The notes under the pieces are model-generated. The model saw nothing but the letters and a program-made list of their open reading frames with translations, was not told where the DNA came from and ran no database searches. Of a stretch of 64,000 nt of DNA, positions 25,180 through 34,245 are shown one piece after another. Positions within the stretch are counted from its first letter, which is position 1; each line of letters starts with the position of its first letter. The position numbers were made by a program, and so were the translations under genes. The stretch lies in the NCBI RefSeq assembly GCF_024609245.1, contig NZ_JANJYH010000001.1, positions 248,001-312,000 of the forward strand, given 5' to 3'. The DNA comes from Haloarchaeobius sp. FL176 (GTDB taxonomy: Archaea > Halobacteriota > Halobacteria > Halobacteriales > Natrialbaceae).

Positions 25180-26214
25180 ATGCGAATCAGTCGACGCCGG
25201 GTCCGCGAGATCGTCACGGCCGTGGTCCACGAGATCAGGGCCGAGAAGCTGACGTTCATGGCCGGCTCCATCGCCTACCACGCGTTCATCTCCATCCTCC
25301 CGCTGCTGTTGCTCGTGCTGACGCTCGTCCAGCAGCTGCAGAACGTCGCGCTGGAGGACTCGGTGGTGTCGGTGATGCAGGCCGTCCTCACCGAGCAGTC
25401 GAGCGACATCATCCAGCAGGGCCTCGCCGACGCCGACGCGTCGGTCTCGCTGCTCGGGGTCGCGTTCCTCGTCTGGGGGACGCTGCGCATCTTCCGCGGG
25501 CTCGACACCGCCTTCTCGGACATCTACGAAACCGAGCGCGAGAACACGTTCGCCGACCAGATCGGCGACGGGCTGCTACTGCTCGTCACCGTCGCGCTGG
25601 CCATCCTGCTCGCGAGCGCCGCCGGCAGCCTCGTCACGGTACAGGGCGACGGTGCCCTGGCGCTGGTGCTCCGTTCCATCGCAACCGCCGCCGGTTTGTT
25701 CATCGTGCTCTACCCGATGTACTACGTCTTCCCGGACGCGGACGTCTCCCTCGTGGAGGTGGTCCCCGGCACCGCGCTCGCGTCGGTCGGTATCACCGTC
25801 GCGCAGGTGGTCTTTACGGCGTTCAAGTCCGGCGGCAGCGGCGCGAACCTCGTCGCGAGCATCCTCGTCCTGCTGACCTGGCTCTACGTCGCCGGCCTGC
25901 TCATCCTGGTCGGCGCGGCTGTCAACGCCGTGCTCTCGAACCGCTCGCGCGACGTCGACATCGACCCGGTGTTCGGCGGCGTCGCCCGGGACCGGACCGA
26001 CCGTGTGACCGACGCTGGCCGCGACGAGCTGCTGGCCGACCTCGAGGCGCTCGCGACCAGCCTCGAAGGCGAGGACGCGACGCTCTCGGTGACTGTGAAC
26101 GGCGAGACCGTCGCGGTCGAGGCACCCGAGTCGGCCGTCGTCGACGAGGAGGACGGGCTGTTCGGCGTCGGCGGCTCGGTCGGCCTGGAGCTGCGCTGGT
26201 GGCCGGAGGACTGA
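25180..26214 (+). CDS. YihY/BrkB family inner membrane protein
   Basis: The 344-residue protein has six predicted membrane helices between about residues 30 and 245. The family motif SIAYHAFISILPLLLL is near residue 30 and WGTLRIFRGLDTAFSDIY near residue 95. YihY proteins (formerly misnamed RNase BN) are membrane proteins of unclear function. The C-terminal 85 residues are soluble and acidic, ending LELRWWPED. No signal peptide is apparent. The start follows a spacer with the AT element CTATATC about 30 nt upstream. Confidence 0.88.
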   Translation: MRISRRRVREIVTAVVHEIRAEKLTFMAGSIAYHAFISILPLLLLVLTLVQQLQNVALEDSVVSVMQAVLTEQSSDIIQQGLADADASVSLLGVAFLVWGTLRIFRGLDTAFSDIYETERENTFADQIGDGLLLLVTVALAILLASAAGSLVTVQGDGALALVLRSIATAAGLFIVLYPMYYVFPDADVSLVEVVPGTALASVGITVAQVVFTAFKSGGSGANLVASILVLLTWLYVAGLLILVGAAVNAVLSNRSRDVDIDPVFGGVARDRTDRVTDAGRDELLADLEALATSLEGEDATLSVTVNGETVAVEAPESAVVDEEDGLFGVGGSVGLELRWWPED

Positions 26215-26235
26215 CTCCTTTCGCACGCGCTCGGT

Positions 26236-26517
26236 TCAGTTCTGGTGCTGTTCGATGGCAGCCTCGGTCAGTGTCTTCGCCCGTTCGACCAGCTCGTCCG
26301 CCTCGGCGGAGCCGGTGCCGTCGACGTTCGAGAGCAGGTGTTCGACGTGGCCCAGTCGCTCGTGGACGACCTCGTCCGGCAGGTCCGCCGCCGCGAGGTC
26401 CCCGGCGACGGCTGTGGCCTCCCCGAGCCAGCGGTTGGCCACGCGGTCGACGGGGTACGACTCGGTCTCACGCAGCGCCGCGGCGAGGTCGGCGAGTGGG
26501 TCGTCGTCGTCGCTCAT
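26236..26517 (-). CDS. small acidic helical hypothetical protein, 93 aa
   Basis: The product starts MSDDDDPLADLAAALRE and is predicted all helical, with SYPVDRVANRWLGEA and ERLGHVEHLLSNVDG. No cysteines, membrane segment or catalytic motif is visible. The frame is open upstream, but the upstream part is basic and lacks haloarchaeal coding bias, so ATG 26517 is taken as the start. It converges with the YihY gene. I do not recognise a family with confidence. Confidence 0.65.
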   Translation of the reverse strand: MSDDDDPLADLAAALRETESYPVDRVANRWLGEATAVAGDLAAADLPDEVVHERLGHVEHLLSNVDGTGSAEADELVERAKTLTEAAIEQHQN

Positions 26518-26647
26518 GACGGTCCGTACGACCTGACGGGAGTTGAACGCACCGCCGCGGCCGCGCCCACCGGTGACACGGTGCGCGCTCACCGGCGACC
26601 GCGGCCGCTTCCAAAACCGGCTTTCCCGACGACCCGCTATCTAATCC

Positions 26648-27832
26648 GTGAACTGGCGGTACGCGTACACCGCACTCGTCGCCTGCACGCTGGCGTTCGC
26701 CGCGACGATGGTCGCCCGACTGGCGATCAGCCCGGTGCTCCCACTCGTTGTCGACGACTTCGGGGTCTCCTACGGCGTCCTCGGGCTCGCACTCTCCGGC
26801 ATGTGGGCGGCGTACGCGCTGACGCAGTTCCCCTCGGGCGTGCTCGGCGACCGCTACGGCGAGCGCCGAGTCATTCTCGCAGCCGTCGGCTCGACCGGCG
26901 TCACTGCCGCCCTGCTCGCACTCTCGCCGACGGTTCCGGTGTTCATCCTCGGTGCAGTGCTACTCGGTGCCGGTGCCGGACTGCACTACTCGGTCGCGAC
27001 GACGTTCCTCGCGAAGCAGTTCGACGACGTGGGTCGAGCCATCGGCGTCCACGTCGCCGGTGGGCCGATGGCCGGGCTGGTCGTCCCGCCGGTCGCCGCG
27101 CTCGTCGGTGCCCAGTTCGGCTGGCGCTGGGCCATCGCGCTCGGCATCCTGACCGCCGTCCCGGTCTTCGTCCTGTTCGCGACGCAGGTCCGGCCGACCG
27201 AACCGACGCGGCCCGACCAGCCGATGCGCGAGCGGTTCGCGCTGGAACCACTGGTCGAGCTGCTCTCGCGGCCGCCCATCGCGTACACGACGCTGCTGGC
27301 GTTCCTCGGTGCGTTCACGTGGCAGGCGACGGCGTCGTTCCTCCCGTCGTTCCTCGACGAGGCCGGGAGACTGTCGACGACGCAGGCGAGCCTGCTCTTT
27401 TCCCTGTACTTCCTCGTCCACGGCGCGACGCAGCCGCTGACGGGCTCGCTCTCCGACCGCGTGGGACGCGACACGACGGCGATGGTGACGATGAGTGCCG
27501 GCATCGTCGGCTACTCGCTGCTCGTGGTCGGCGCGAGCCGGGGCGCTGGCCTCCCAACGTTTACCGTCGCGTCCGTACTCGTCGGGCTCTCGATGTCGTG
27601 GGGTGCGCCCATCCAGTCCCGGTTCATCGACCTGCTCGGGGCCGAGGAGCGCGGGGTCGGCTTCGGGCTCGTCCGTACCGCCTACATGCTGCTCGGCGCG
27701 ACCGGGAGCGTCGTCGTCGGCGGCGTCTCCGACGCCACGACGTGGCTGACCGCGTTCTCGTTGCTGGCGGTCGTGATGGCCGTCGGGCTGCTGACGCTGC
27801 TCGCGAACCGGACGCTCCGGCTGGGGCTGTGA
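26648..27832 (+). CDS. major facilitator superfamily transporter
   Basis: The 394-residue protein has 12 predicted membrane helices. The MFS motif A GDRYGERR lies between helices 2 and 3, and a partial repeat (GSLSDRVGRDTT) lies in the second half. The start is a GTG giving MNWRYAYTALVACTLAFA, which places the first helix directly at the N-terminus. The substrate cannot be read from the sequence. It is convergent with hutI, 15 nt apart, and could supply histidine or urocanate, but that is only a guess from position. Confidence 0.87.
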   Translation: MNWRYAYTALVACTLAFAATMVARLAISPVLPLVVDDFGVSYGVLGLALSGMWAAYALTQFPSGVLGDRYGERRVILAAVGSTGVTAALLALSPTVPVFILGAVLLGAGAGLHYSVATTFLAKQFDDVGRAIGVHVAGGPMAGLVVPPVAALVGAQFGWRWAIALGILTAVPVFVLFATQVRPTEPTRPDQPMRERFALEPLVELLSRPPIAYTTLLAFLGAFTWQATASFLPSFLDEAGRLSTTQASLLFSLYFLVHGATQPLTGSLSDRVGRDTTAMVTMSAGIVGYSLLVVGASRGAGLPTFTVASVLVGLSMSWGAPIQSRFIDLLGAEERGVGFGLVRTAYMLLGATGSVVVGGVSDATTWLTAFSLLAVVMAVGLLTLLANRTLRLGL

Positions 27833-27847
27833 GGACAGTCGGGCCGC

Positions 27848-29065
27848 TCAGCCCTGCACCCGCTCGCCGTCCTTCCAGACCGTCTCGACGACGTTGACGC
27901 CGTACTGGTACGGCACGTGGACGAACGACGGCGCGTCGAGCACGACCAGGTCGGCGGGCGCACCCTCCCGAAGCGTCCCGTGTCGGGCCGGGAGGTCCAG
28001 CGCCTCGGCGGCGTTGTGCGTGCTCGCCAGCAGCGCCTCGGCGGGCGTCATCCCCATGCCGACGCAGGCGAGCGACTGGGCGAACCCCATGCTGTGGCTG
28101 TGGCAGTTCGGGTTGAAGTCGGTCGCGATGGCGACCGGCGCGTCGCGGTCGAGCATCATCCCGGCGTCGGCGTACTCCGCGCCGAGGCCGAACGCGGTGC
28201 CGGGGAGCAACACGGGGACGACACCGGCCTCGACGAGCCCGTCGACGTCGTCCTCGGTCGAGTGGAGCAGGTGGTCCGCGCTGGTCGCACCGACCTCCGC
28301 GGCGAGCTGGGTGCCGCCGATGTGGGCCAGCTCCTCGGCGTGGACCTTCGGCGTGAGCCCGTGGGCCATCCCGGTCTCCAGCACGCGCCGGGACTGGGCG
28401 ACGGAGAACACGTCCTCCTCGCAGAACACGTCGCAGAAGCTCGCGATGCCCTGCTCGGCGACCGCGGGGATCTGTTCCTCGACCACGTGGTCGACGTACT
28501 CGTCGGTGTCCATCCCCTGCGGGACGGCGTGGGCACCCATGAACGTCGGCACCACGTCGACCGGGTGCTGTTCGTCGGCGCGGCCGATGACCCGGAGCAT
28601 CCGGAGTTCGGTCTCGGTGTCGAGCCCGTAGCCGGACTTCACCTCGACCGTCGTCGTGCCGTGTTCGAGCATCACGTCGAGCTGGGAGCGCAGGTTCGCG
28701 AGCAGCGTGTCCTCGTCTGCGGTCCGGACGGCGTCGACGGTCCGGAGGATGCCGCCGCCCCCCGACAGAATTTCCTGGTAGGACTTCCCCCGGAGCTTGG
28801 CCTCGAACTCGTCCGATCGGTCGCCCGCGAACAGGGCGTGGGTGTGCGGGTCGACGAAGCCCGGGAGGACGGCCCGTCCGGCGGCGTCGTGCGCTTCGTC
28901 GGCCGCCGATGGCGGATGCTCCTCGGTCACGTCGTCGGTGTCACCGACCGAGACGACGGTGCCGTCCTCGACTGCAACCGCCGCGTTCTCGATGGTCTCC
29001 ATCGGTTCGTCCGTGCCGGGTCCGACCGCCAGCTCCGCGATGTTGTACACGACGAGGTCCGTCAC
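27848..29065 (-). CDS. hutI: imidazolonepropionase
   Basis: The 405-residue amidohydrolase opens imidazolone-propionate to N-formimidoyl-glutamate, the third step of histidine breakdown. The metal-binding motif [12 protein letters not shown] is near residue 70. [11 protein letters not shown] binds substrate, KSGYGLD follows, and histidines occur in FMGAHAVP and ADHLLH. The GTG start at 29065 overlaps the hutG stop (GTGA); an earlier GTG at 29074 would add three residues and is less likely. It is the last gene of the hutU-hutG-hutI operon. Confidence 0.94.
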   Translation of the reverse strand: MTDLVVYNIAELAVGPGTDEPMETIENAAVAVEDGTVVSVGDTDDVTEEHPPSAADEAHDAAGRAVLPGFVDPHTHALFAGDRSDEFEAKLRGKSYQEILSGGGGILRTVDAVRTADEDTLLANLRSQLDVMLEHGTTTVEVKSGYGLDTETELRMLRVIGRADEQHPVDVVPTFMGAHAVPQGMDTDEYVDHVVEEQIPAVAEQGIASFCDVFCEEDVFSVAQSRRVLETGMAHGLTPKVHAEELAHIGGTQLAAEVGATSADHLLHSTEDDVDGLVEAGVVPVLLPGTAFGLGAEYADAGMMLDRDAPVAIATDFNPNCHSHSMGFAQSLACVGMGMTPAEALLASTHNAAEALDLPARHGTLREGAPADLVVLDAPSFVHVPYQYGVNVVETVWKDGERVQG

Positions 29066-29988
29066 GCGGACCACCCCGCGAGGAAGTGGGCGACGGCGCG
29101 GGCCGCGGCGTCGACGGTTCGGCCGTCGTCGGCGTCGAGCGGGGGTGCGGTCTCGACGACCTCGAACCCCGCGACGCGGTCGTCGCTGGCGACGAGTCGG
29201 AGCGTGCGGTACAGCTCCCGAGTCGTCAGCCCACCAGGCGTCGGGGCGCTGGCGCCCGGCGCGGCCGTCACGTCCAGCACGTCGATGTCCACGGAGACGT
29301 ACACGTGGTCGACGTCGCCGAGGCCGTCGAGCGCCCGGTCCGCCGCCGCGACCGCATCCGCGCCGACCTCTTCGGCCGTGACGACCTCGCTGCCCCGCTC
29401 GCGGAGGTAGTCGTGATAGGCCGTGGAGGTCTCGAAGTGCCGCACACCCACCGGTGCGTAGCCGTCCAGTCCCGCATCGAACAGCTGACGGTACGGCGTC
29501 CCGCTCGTCGGACCACCCTCCGGAACCGCACGACAGTCGAGGTGCGCGTCGAAGTTCACGACGCCGACGCTTCCGGTGTCGAGCAACGGCCGGACGTTCG
29601 CCGCCGTCAGCGAGTTGTCACCGCCGAGAAAGACGGGGAGTGCGTCGGTCTCGTGGACTGCAGCCGCGGTATCGGCGACCGCGTCCTGCACCGCTGCGAC
29701 ATCCCCTGCCGCCGGGAGCGTCACGTCGCCGAGGTCGGCGGTGCGCGAGACCGGGCCGGCGTCGAAGTGGTGGCTCTTGACGCCCGCCAGCGATTCGCGG
29801 ATAGCCTCCGGGCCGTCAGCAGCGCCCGTGCGGCCGATGACCGCGCCGTCGTACGGCTCGCCGACGAGGACGGCGTCGTACTCGCCCGCCGACGGGAGCG
29901 TCGTCGCCTCGACGAGGTGACCGAGCTGCTCGTCGTTCGAGTCCGACGAGGTGCCCGACCACTCCGGTGGGCCGGTAAAGGCCGTCAT
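29062..29988 (-). CDS. hutG: formimidoylglutamase (arginase family)
   Basis: The 308-residue ureohydrolase converts N-formimidoyl-glutamate to glutamate and formamide, the last step of the pathway. Manganese-binding motifs are FLGGDNSLT (usually GGDHS), [11 protein letters not shown] and [10 protein letters not shown]. The asparagine in place of histidine in the first motif would remove one metal ligand. I do not know how common this is in HutG proteins, so it should be compared with relatives. It overlaps hutU by one base (TGATG) and hutI by four. Confidence 0.9.
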   Translation of the reverse strand: MTAFTGPPEWSGTSSDSNDEQLGHLVEATTLPSAGEYDAVLVGEPYDGAVIGRTGAADGPEAIRESLAGVKSHHFDAGPVSRTADLGDVTLPAAGDVAAVQDAVADTAAAVHETDALPVFLGGDNSLTAANVRPLLDTGSVGVVNFDAHLDCRAVPEGGPTSGTPYRQLFDAGLDGYAPVGVRHFETSTAYHDYLRERGSEVVTAEEVGADAVAAADRALDGLGDVDHVYVSVDIDVLDVTAAPGASAPTPGGLTTRELYRTLRLVASDDRVAGFEVVETAPPLDADDGRTVDAAARAVAHFLAGWSA

Positions 29989-31802
29989 CAGTTGGACTCA
30001 CCGCGGTCACGCATCGGCACCCGGACGTCGGACTCGCGGGCCTCCGCCAGGGCCTCCTCGTAGCCCGCGTCCGCGTGGCGGATGACACCCATACCGGGGT
30101 CGGTGGTGAACACGCGCTCTGCCGTCTCGACGGCCTGTTCGGTCCCGTCGAGGACGACGTGGTTGTTCGTGTGCAGCGAGTTACCGATGCCGACGCCACC
30201 GCCGTCGTGGACCGAGACGATGTCCGCGCCAGCAGCGGTGTTCAGCAGTGCGTTCAGGATGGGCCAGTCCGCGACCGCGTCGGAGCCGTCGCGCATCGCC
30301 TCGGTCTCCCGGTTCGGGCTGGCGACGGAGCCGGCGTCGAGGTGGTCACGCGTCACGACGACCGGCGCGGATATCTCGCCCTCGGCGACGAGCTCGTTGA
30401 TGCGGAGGGCGAAGCGTGCGCGCTCGGTGAGCCCGTCCTCCTCGTCGTCACCGGCTCCGGCGGCTTCGCCGCCTCCGTCTCGATGCGCCTGCGGCGCATC
30501 GCCCGCCTGATACCCCAGCCAGCAGACCCGGCTCGGGAGCCCCTGGAAGTGGACCTGCTCCTGTGCGAGCTCGATCCAGCGCCGCAGGTGGTCCTTCTCG
30601 GGGAACAGTTCGAGGATGGCCTCGTCGGTGCGGTGAATGTCTTCGGGGTCGCCCGAGAGCGCGGCCCACCGGAACGGCCCCTTCCCGCGGCAGAACAGCG
30701 GGCGGATGTACGCCGGGACGAAGCCCGGGAAGTCGAACGCGTCCTCGTGGTTCCGGTGGTCCTGCACCTGTCCGCGGATGTTGTTCCCGTACTCGAAGGC
30801 GATGGCGCCCTCGTCCTGCATCTGCAGGATGCCGTCGACGTGGCGCTCCATCGTGTCCATGCTCTCCTCGACGTACTGCTCGGGGTCCCGCTCGCGCAGT
30901 TCGTCCGCCTCGTCGACGGTGTAGCCCGACGGGTAGTAGCCCTCCAGCTCGTCGTGGGCGCTCGTCTGGTCGGTGACGATATCGGGCACCCAGCCCCGCT
31001 CGAGCAGGCCCTCGAACATGTCGGCGGCGTTCATGTGGACGCCGATGGAGAACGACTCGCCGGCCTCGGCGGCCGCCTCGGCGCGCTCGATGGCCTCGTC
31101 GAGGTCGTCCGTCTTCGCCATGCAGTAGCCCGTCTCGATGCGGCGGTCGATGCGCTCCTCGTCGACCTCGGCGGCGATGCAGACGCCGTGGTTCATCGTC
31201 ACCGCGAGGGGCTGTGCGCCGCCCATCCCGCCGAGGCCGGCCGTGACGACGGTCTTGCCGCGGAGGCCGTCGTTGTCGGGATAGTGCTGCTTGGCGAGTT
31301 CGGCCAGCGTCTCGTAGGTCCCCTGGATGATGCCCTGCGTGCCGATGTACGCCCACGAGCCGGCGGTCATCTGACCGTACATGATGAGCCCCTTGGACTC
31401 CAGCTCGTGGAAGTGCTCCCAGCTGTCCCAGCGGCCGACGATGTTCGAGTTCGCGATGAGCACGCGCGGGGACTCCTCCCGCGTCTGGAACACGCCGACG
31501 GGCTTGCCGGACTGCACGAGCAGCGTCTCGTCGTCCGCGAGCTCCCTGAGTTCGTCGAGTATGGCGTCGTAGGCGTCCCAGCTCCGTGCCGCGCGGCCGG
31601 TCCCGCCGTACACCACCAGCTCCTCGGGTTTCTCGGCGACCTCGGGGTCGAGGTTGTTGTTCAGCATCCGCAGCGCGGCCTCCTGCCGCCAGCCCTCGCA
31701 CTCGATGTCCGTGCCGGTCGGTGCACCCTGGTACTCGCGCCACTGTTCGGACGGCTCCCCGATGTCGTGACCGCCCTCGTCGCTGTCGTCGTGCCGTTGC
31801 AT
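29988..31802 (-). CDS. hutU: urocanate hydratase
   Basis: The 604-residue enzyme hydrates urocanate to imidazolone-propionate using tightly bound NAD. The nucleotide motif [12 protein letters not shown] is near residue 195 and the active-site region [12 protein letters not shown] near residue 425. Unusually, about 27 Gly/Asp/Glu/Ala-rich residues follow that site before [13 protein letters not shown]; bacterial homologues lack this stretch. The N-terminus is also acidic. It leads the hutU-hutG-hutI operon, and its promoter region is shared with the divergent Bat-type regulator. Confidence 0.94.
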   Translation of the reverse strand: MQRHDDSDEGGHDIGEPSEQWREYQGAPTGTDIECEGWRQEAALRMLNNNLDPEVAEKPEELVVYGGTGRAARSWDAYDAILDELRELADDETLLVQSGKPVGVFQTREESPRVLIANSNIVGRWDSWEHFHELESKGLIMYGQMTAGSWAYIGTQGIIQGTYETLAELAKQHYPDNDGLRGKTVVTAGLGGMGGAQPLAVTMNHGVCIAAEVDEERIDRRIETGYCMAKTDDLDEAIERAEAAAEAGESFSIGVHMNAADMFEGLLERGWVPDIVTDQTSAHDELEGYYPSGYTVDEADELRERDPEQYVEESMDTMERHVDGILQMQDEGAIAFEYGNNIRGQVQDHRNHEDAFDFPGFVPAYIRPLFCRGKGPFRWAALSGDPEDIHRTDEAILELFPEKDHLRRWIELAQEQVHFQGLPSRVCWLGYQAGDAPQAHRDGGGEAAGAGDDEEDGLTERARFALRINELVAEGEISAPVVVTRDHLDAGSVASPNRETEAMRDGSDAVADWPILNALLNTAAGADIVSVHDGGGVGIGNSLHTNNHVVLDGTEQAVETAERVFTTDPGMGVIRHADAGYEEALAEARESDVRVPMRDRGESN

Positions 31803-31885
31803 ACCTGATTAGACGGCAGCCAGACCGAAGGGAGAATAGCAAGCTATGGGAGGTATTTTTAAATGTAGCATGCGATTCGTCGACT
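31803..31885. promoter_or_regulatory. divergent promoter region of hutUGI and the Bat-type regulator
   Basis: This 83-nt spacer holds a rightward TATA box TATTTTTAAA (31854-31863), 23-32 nt before ATG 31886. A weaker leftward element (GCTATTC on the minus strand, 31833-31839) lies 31-37 nt before the hutU start. The two transcripts start close together, so one regulator site could control both. Confidence 0.6.
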
Positions 31886-32527
31886 ATGCACGAGGTCACC
31901 GCTCGCGTCGCCGACGACAGCCCGTACGCGCTCGCGACCGCGGGATCGGACGCGACCGTCGAACTGTGGTGCAACGACCACCGCGATCTGCTCCACGTGC
32001 GCGGCCCCGCCGAGGGCGTGCGCGAGCACGTCGAGGCCGCCGTCGGCGTCTCGGACGCCGTCGCGCACGACGACGAACTGCTGCTCGTCACCGCCGACTG
32101 CCTGCGCGAGCACGACGAGACCATCGAGCCGTACGTCGCCGCGAACGACTGCCTGCTCGTCCCGCCCATCCGCTACGAGCGCGGTGCGAAGGTCGTCCGC
32201 GTCCTCGCGCTCGACCCCGCGAACCTCACCGGCTTCTACCGGGACCTCACGGCCGACCACGACGTGACCGTCGAGGCCAAGCACGACCGGGCGACGCCGA
32301 GCCGCCGGTCCCCGCTCGTCGACCTCGACGCCGTCCTCCCCGACCTCAGCCCGCGCCAGCGCGAGGCCCTCGTCATCGCCTTCGAGGCCGGGTATTACGA
32401 GATACCCCGCGAGACGACCACGGAAGACCTCGGGGAGGCACTCGGCGTGGACCGCCGGACCGCCGAGGAGCACCTCCGGCGGGCGGAGAACAAGCTGCTG
32501 GGTGCGCTCGCGCCGCGGCTGCGGTGA
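31886..32527 (+). CDS. Bat-type HTH transcriptional regulator
   Basis: The 213-residue protein has an N-terminal sensor-like domain (about 1-130, MHEVTARVADDSPYALATA) and a C-terminal HTH-10 domain: LSPRQREALVIAFEAGYYEI, then TTEDLGEALGVDRRTAEEHL. HTH-10 domains of this type are found in the bacterio-opsin activator Bat and many haloarchaeal regulators. No PAS or GAF motif can be read in the sensor part. It is divergent from hutU across 83 nt, so it is the best candidate for histidine- or urocanate-dependent control of hutUGI; this is inferred from position. Confidence 0.85.
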   Translation: MHEVTARVADDSPYALATAGSDATVELWCNDHRDLLHVRGPAEGVREHVEAAVGVSDAVAHDDELLLVTADCLREHDETIEPYVAANDCLLVPPIRYERGAKVVRVLALDPANLTGFYRDLTADHDVTVEAKHDRATPSRRSPLVDLDAVLPDLSPRQREALVIAFEAGYYEIPRETTTEDLGEALGVDRRTAEEHLRRAENKLLGALAPRLR

Positions 32528-32545
32528 GCTTGATCACCTGCCCGG

Positions 32546-33406
32546 TCACTCGCCGAAGTCGACCACCCGCTCCTCGGTGCCGCCCGGCCAGGCGAACGTG
32601 AACCGGACCTCCCCGTTGGTCCCACCGAACAGCGACTCCGTCCGCTCGACGGTCACCGACTCGCCGGCACCGACCGGCCGGATGACCGTGGCCAGCGGGG
32701 CGTAGCCGGGGCCGCTCTGGTTGAGTGCCGCGCGGAAGGTTCCGTCCACGTCCGCAGTGTTCTCGACGATCACCGAGAAATCGGCTGGGCCACGGCTCCA
32801 GGCCGGCTCGATCGCGAACGTCCGGAGGTCGAACCCCGGTGGCGCACGCGCCAGTTCGTCGAGCACCGCCGACGGGAGCCTCCAGGACGCCGTCTCGTCG
32901 TCGACTGACAGCTCGATCCGGCCCGCTTCGGCGTCGAGCGATTCGGGGACCTCGAACAGGAGGGACCCACCCTCGTCCGCGTAGTACGACGTGATCGATT
33001 CGCCGTCGACCGTGGTGTCCCGGTAGCCGTAGCGGCCGGCCGGCCGGGTCGTCGTCGACCCCACGTCGAGCACGAACTCGTCCGCGGCGGGCGAGACGCC
33101 GTCGAGCGAGACGTTGGCGAACACGTACTGGTCCTCCCCGGAGACGCCCAGCGAGTCGGGCGTCGTGAGGTGGACGAACGACTCCGTCGTCACGACCGCA
33201 TCGAGCGTCACGGTTCCGTCGCCGACGGCGACCGACTCCGACACCGTGACCGCTGTCTCGCCGGCTCCGGTGGTGGTGCCGGCCGGGTCGTCAGTCGTCG
33301 GCGTCCCGTCCGTCTCCGTCCCGCCGCCGGGCGAGCTGTCCCCCCCGAGACAGCCAGCCAGCGGGACGACGCCGCCACAGAGTGCGATGAGTTGCCGTCG
33401 GTTCAT
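32546..33406 (-). CDS. Tat-type lipoprotein, paralogue of the 4907-5764 lipoprotein
   Basis: The 286-residue protein starts MNRRQLIALCGGVVPLAGC, a lipoprotein signal with a twin-arginine-like start, then a Gly/Thr/Asp linker. The mature domain contains LLFEVPESLD, VIVENTADVDGTFRAALNQ and a Y-x-P after GPGYAPLA, mirroring the 4907-5764 protein. The fold is probably a beta sandwich at the cell surface. Its signal sequence also resembles that of the 50035-50475 lipoprotein. Function unknown. Confidence 0.78.
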   Translation of the reverse strand: MNRRQLIALCGGVVPLAGCLGGDSSPGGGTETDGTPTTDDPAGTTTGAGETAVTVSESVAVGDGTVTLDAVVTTESFVHLTTPDSLGVSGEDQYVFANVSLDGVSPAADEFVLDVGSTTTRPAGRYGYRDTTVDGESITSYYADEGGSLLFEVPESLDAEAGRIELSVDDETASWRLPSAVLDELARAPPGFDLRTFAIEPAWSRGPADFSVIVENTADVDGTFRAALNQSGPGYAPLATVIRPVGAGESVTVERTESLFGGTNGEVRFTFAWPGGTEERVVDFGE

Positions 33407-33624
33407 ACGCCGTGGTGCGGGACGGACCGGTAAGTGCCTTCAGCAAGCTGAAACGCTGGTCGAACCCTCCGCCACCCCGGCGGGCGTCGCATTCAGACGG
33501 GAGGTCTCCACGCTGACCGAGCCCGCCGACCGTTTATGAGTGATGCCGGGGCCAACCAGGGGTAGATGACACCGACCATCACTCCGCCCGTCCGCCCTCC
33601 GAACGACCCCGCGATCGGGAACCG

Positions 33625-34200
33625 ATGGGCCACCGCGCGCTCGTAGCCTACGGCCGCGCCGACGGGACCTACTCCCTGCACCACTCGCAGTGGGGTGCCC
33701 TCGGCTTCGCGCTGTGCGACGACCTCGGCCCGGACAGCCCGTTCGGGGCCGACGCCGACTGGGAGGAGCCAGCCCACGAGGCCGTCGTCGCCGGCGAACG
33801 CCCCGCCGTCCCCGAGACCCACGACGCGCCGGTCGACCCGGAGCCACGCGGGTCCATCCCGTCCCTCGGCGCTCTCCCCGCACGCTTCGACTTTCTGGAG
33901 TACGAGGCCGCGTTCGTCGTCTCTCGAACCGGCGACGTCCGCGCGTTCCAGCCCTGCTGGTTCGCCCGGGCGCTGGACGACGCCGAGCCCGTGGGCGACG
34001 GCGCGCTGGTCTCGGTCCGGCGTGGACGTGACCCAGTCAGCGATGCAGCCCGCGTCTCGACGTGGTTCCGCGGCGTCGCCGACACGGTGCGCGTGCTCTG
34101 TGAGTGCGGCACGCTCGACCGCGACGACGCCCGCGAGCACCTCCGGACCCGGCTTCGGGAGTGGGCTGCCGAGGGCCGGACGGTGCTGTTGCCACCCTGA
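33625..34200 (+). CDS. haloarchaeal DUF6735-like protein
   Basis: The 191-residue protein begins MGHRALVAYGRADGTYSLHHS, a start I associate with the haloarchaeal DUF6735 family (from memory). It continues SQWGALGFALCDDLGPD and ends in a helical region around ARVSTWFRGVADTVRVLCE. No signal peptide or catalytic motif is visible. A TATA-like GTTTATG lies about 90 nt upstream (33530-33537), giving a leader that contains a short overlapping frame (33567-33647). Confidence 0.7.
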   Translation: MGHRALVAYGRADGTYSLHHSQWGALGFALCDDLGPDSPFGADADWEEPAHEAVVAGERPAVPETHDAPVDPEPRGSIPSLGALPARFDFLEYEAAFVVSRTGDVRAFQPCWFARALDDAEPVGDGALVSVRRGRDPVSDAARVSTWFRGVADTVRVLCECGTLDRDDAREHLRTRLREWAAEGRTVLLPP

Positions 34201-34245
34201 GAACTCGCCGTCGACACGTGCGGCTTTTGTACCGCCGCCGCCGAG

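Noticed and set aside
27917-29410. 497-codon open frame antisense to hutI and hutG
   Set aside because: Shadow of two recognised Hut genes; its composition is not like haloarchaeal proteins.
30075-31808. 577-codon open frame antisense to hutU
   Set aside because: Antisense shadow of hutU, which has clear enzyme motifs and operon context.
33567-33647. 27-codon frame overlapping the start of the DUF6735-like gene
   Set aside because: Too short and without any distinguishing feature; could be a regulatory upstream frame but is equally expected by chance.
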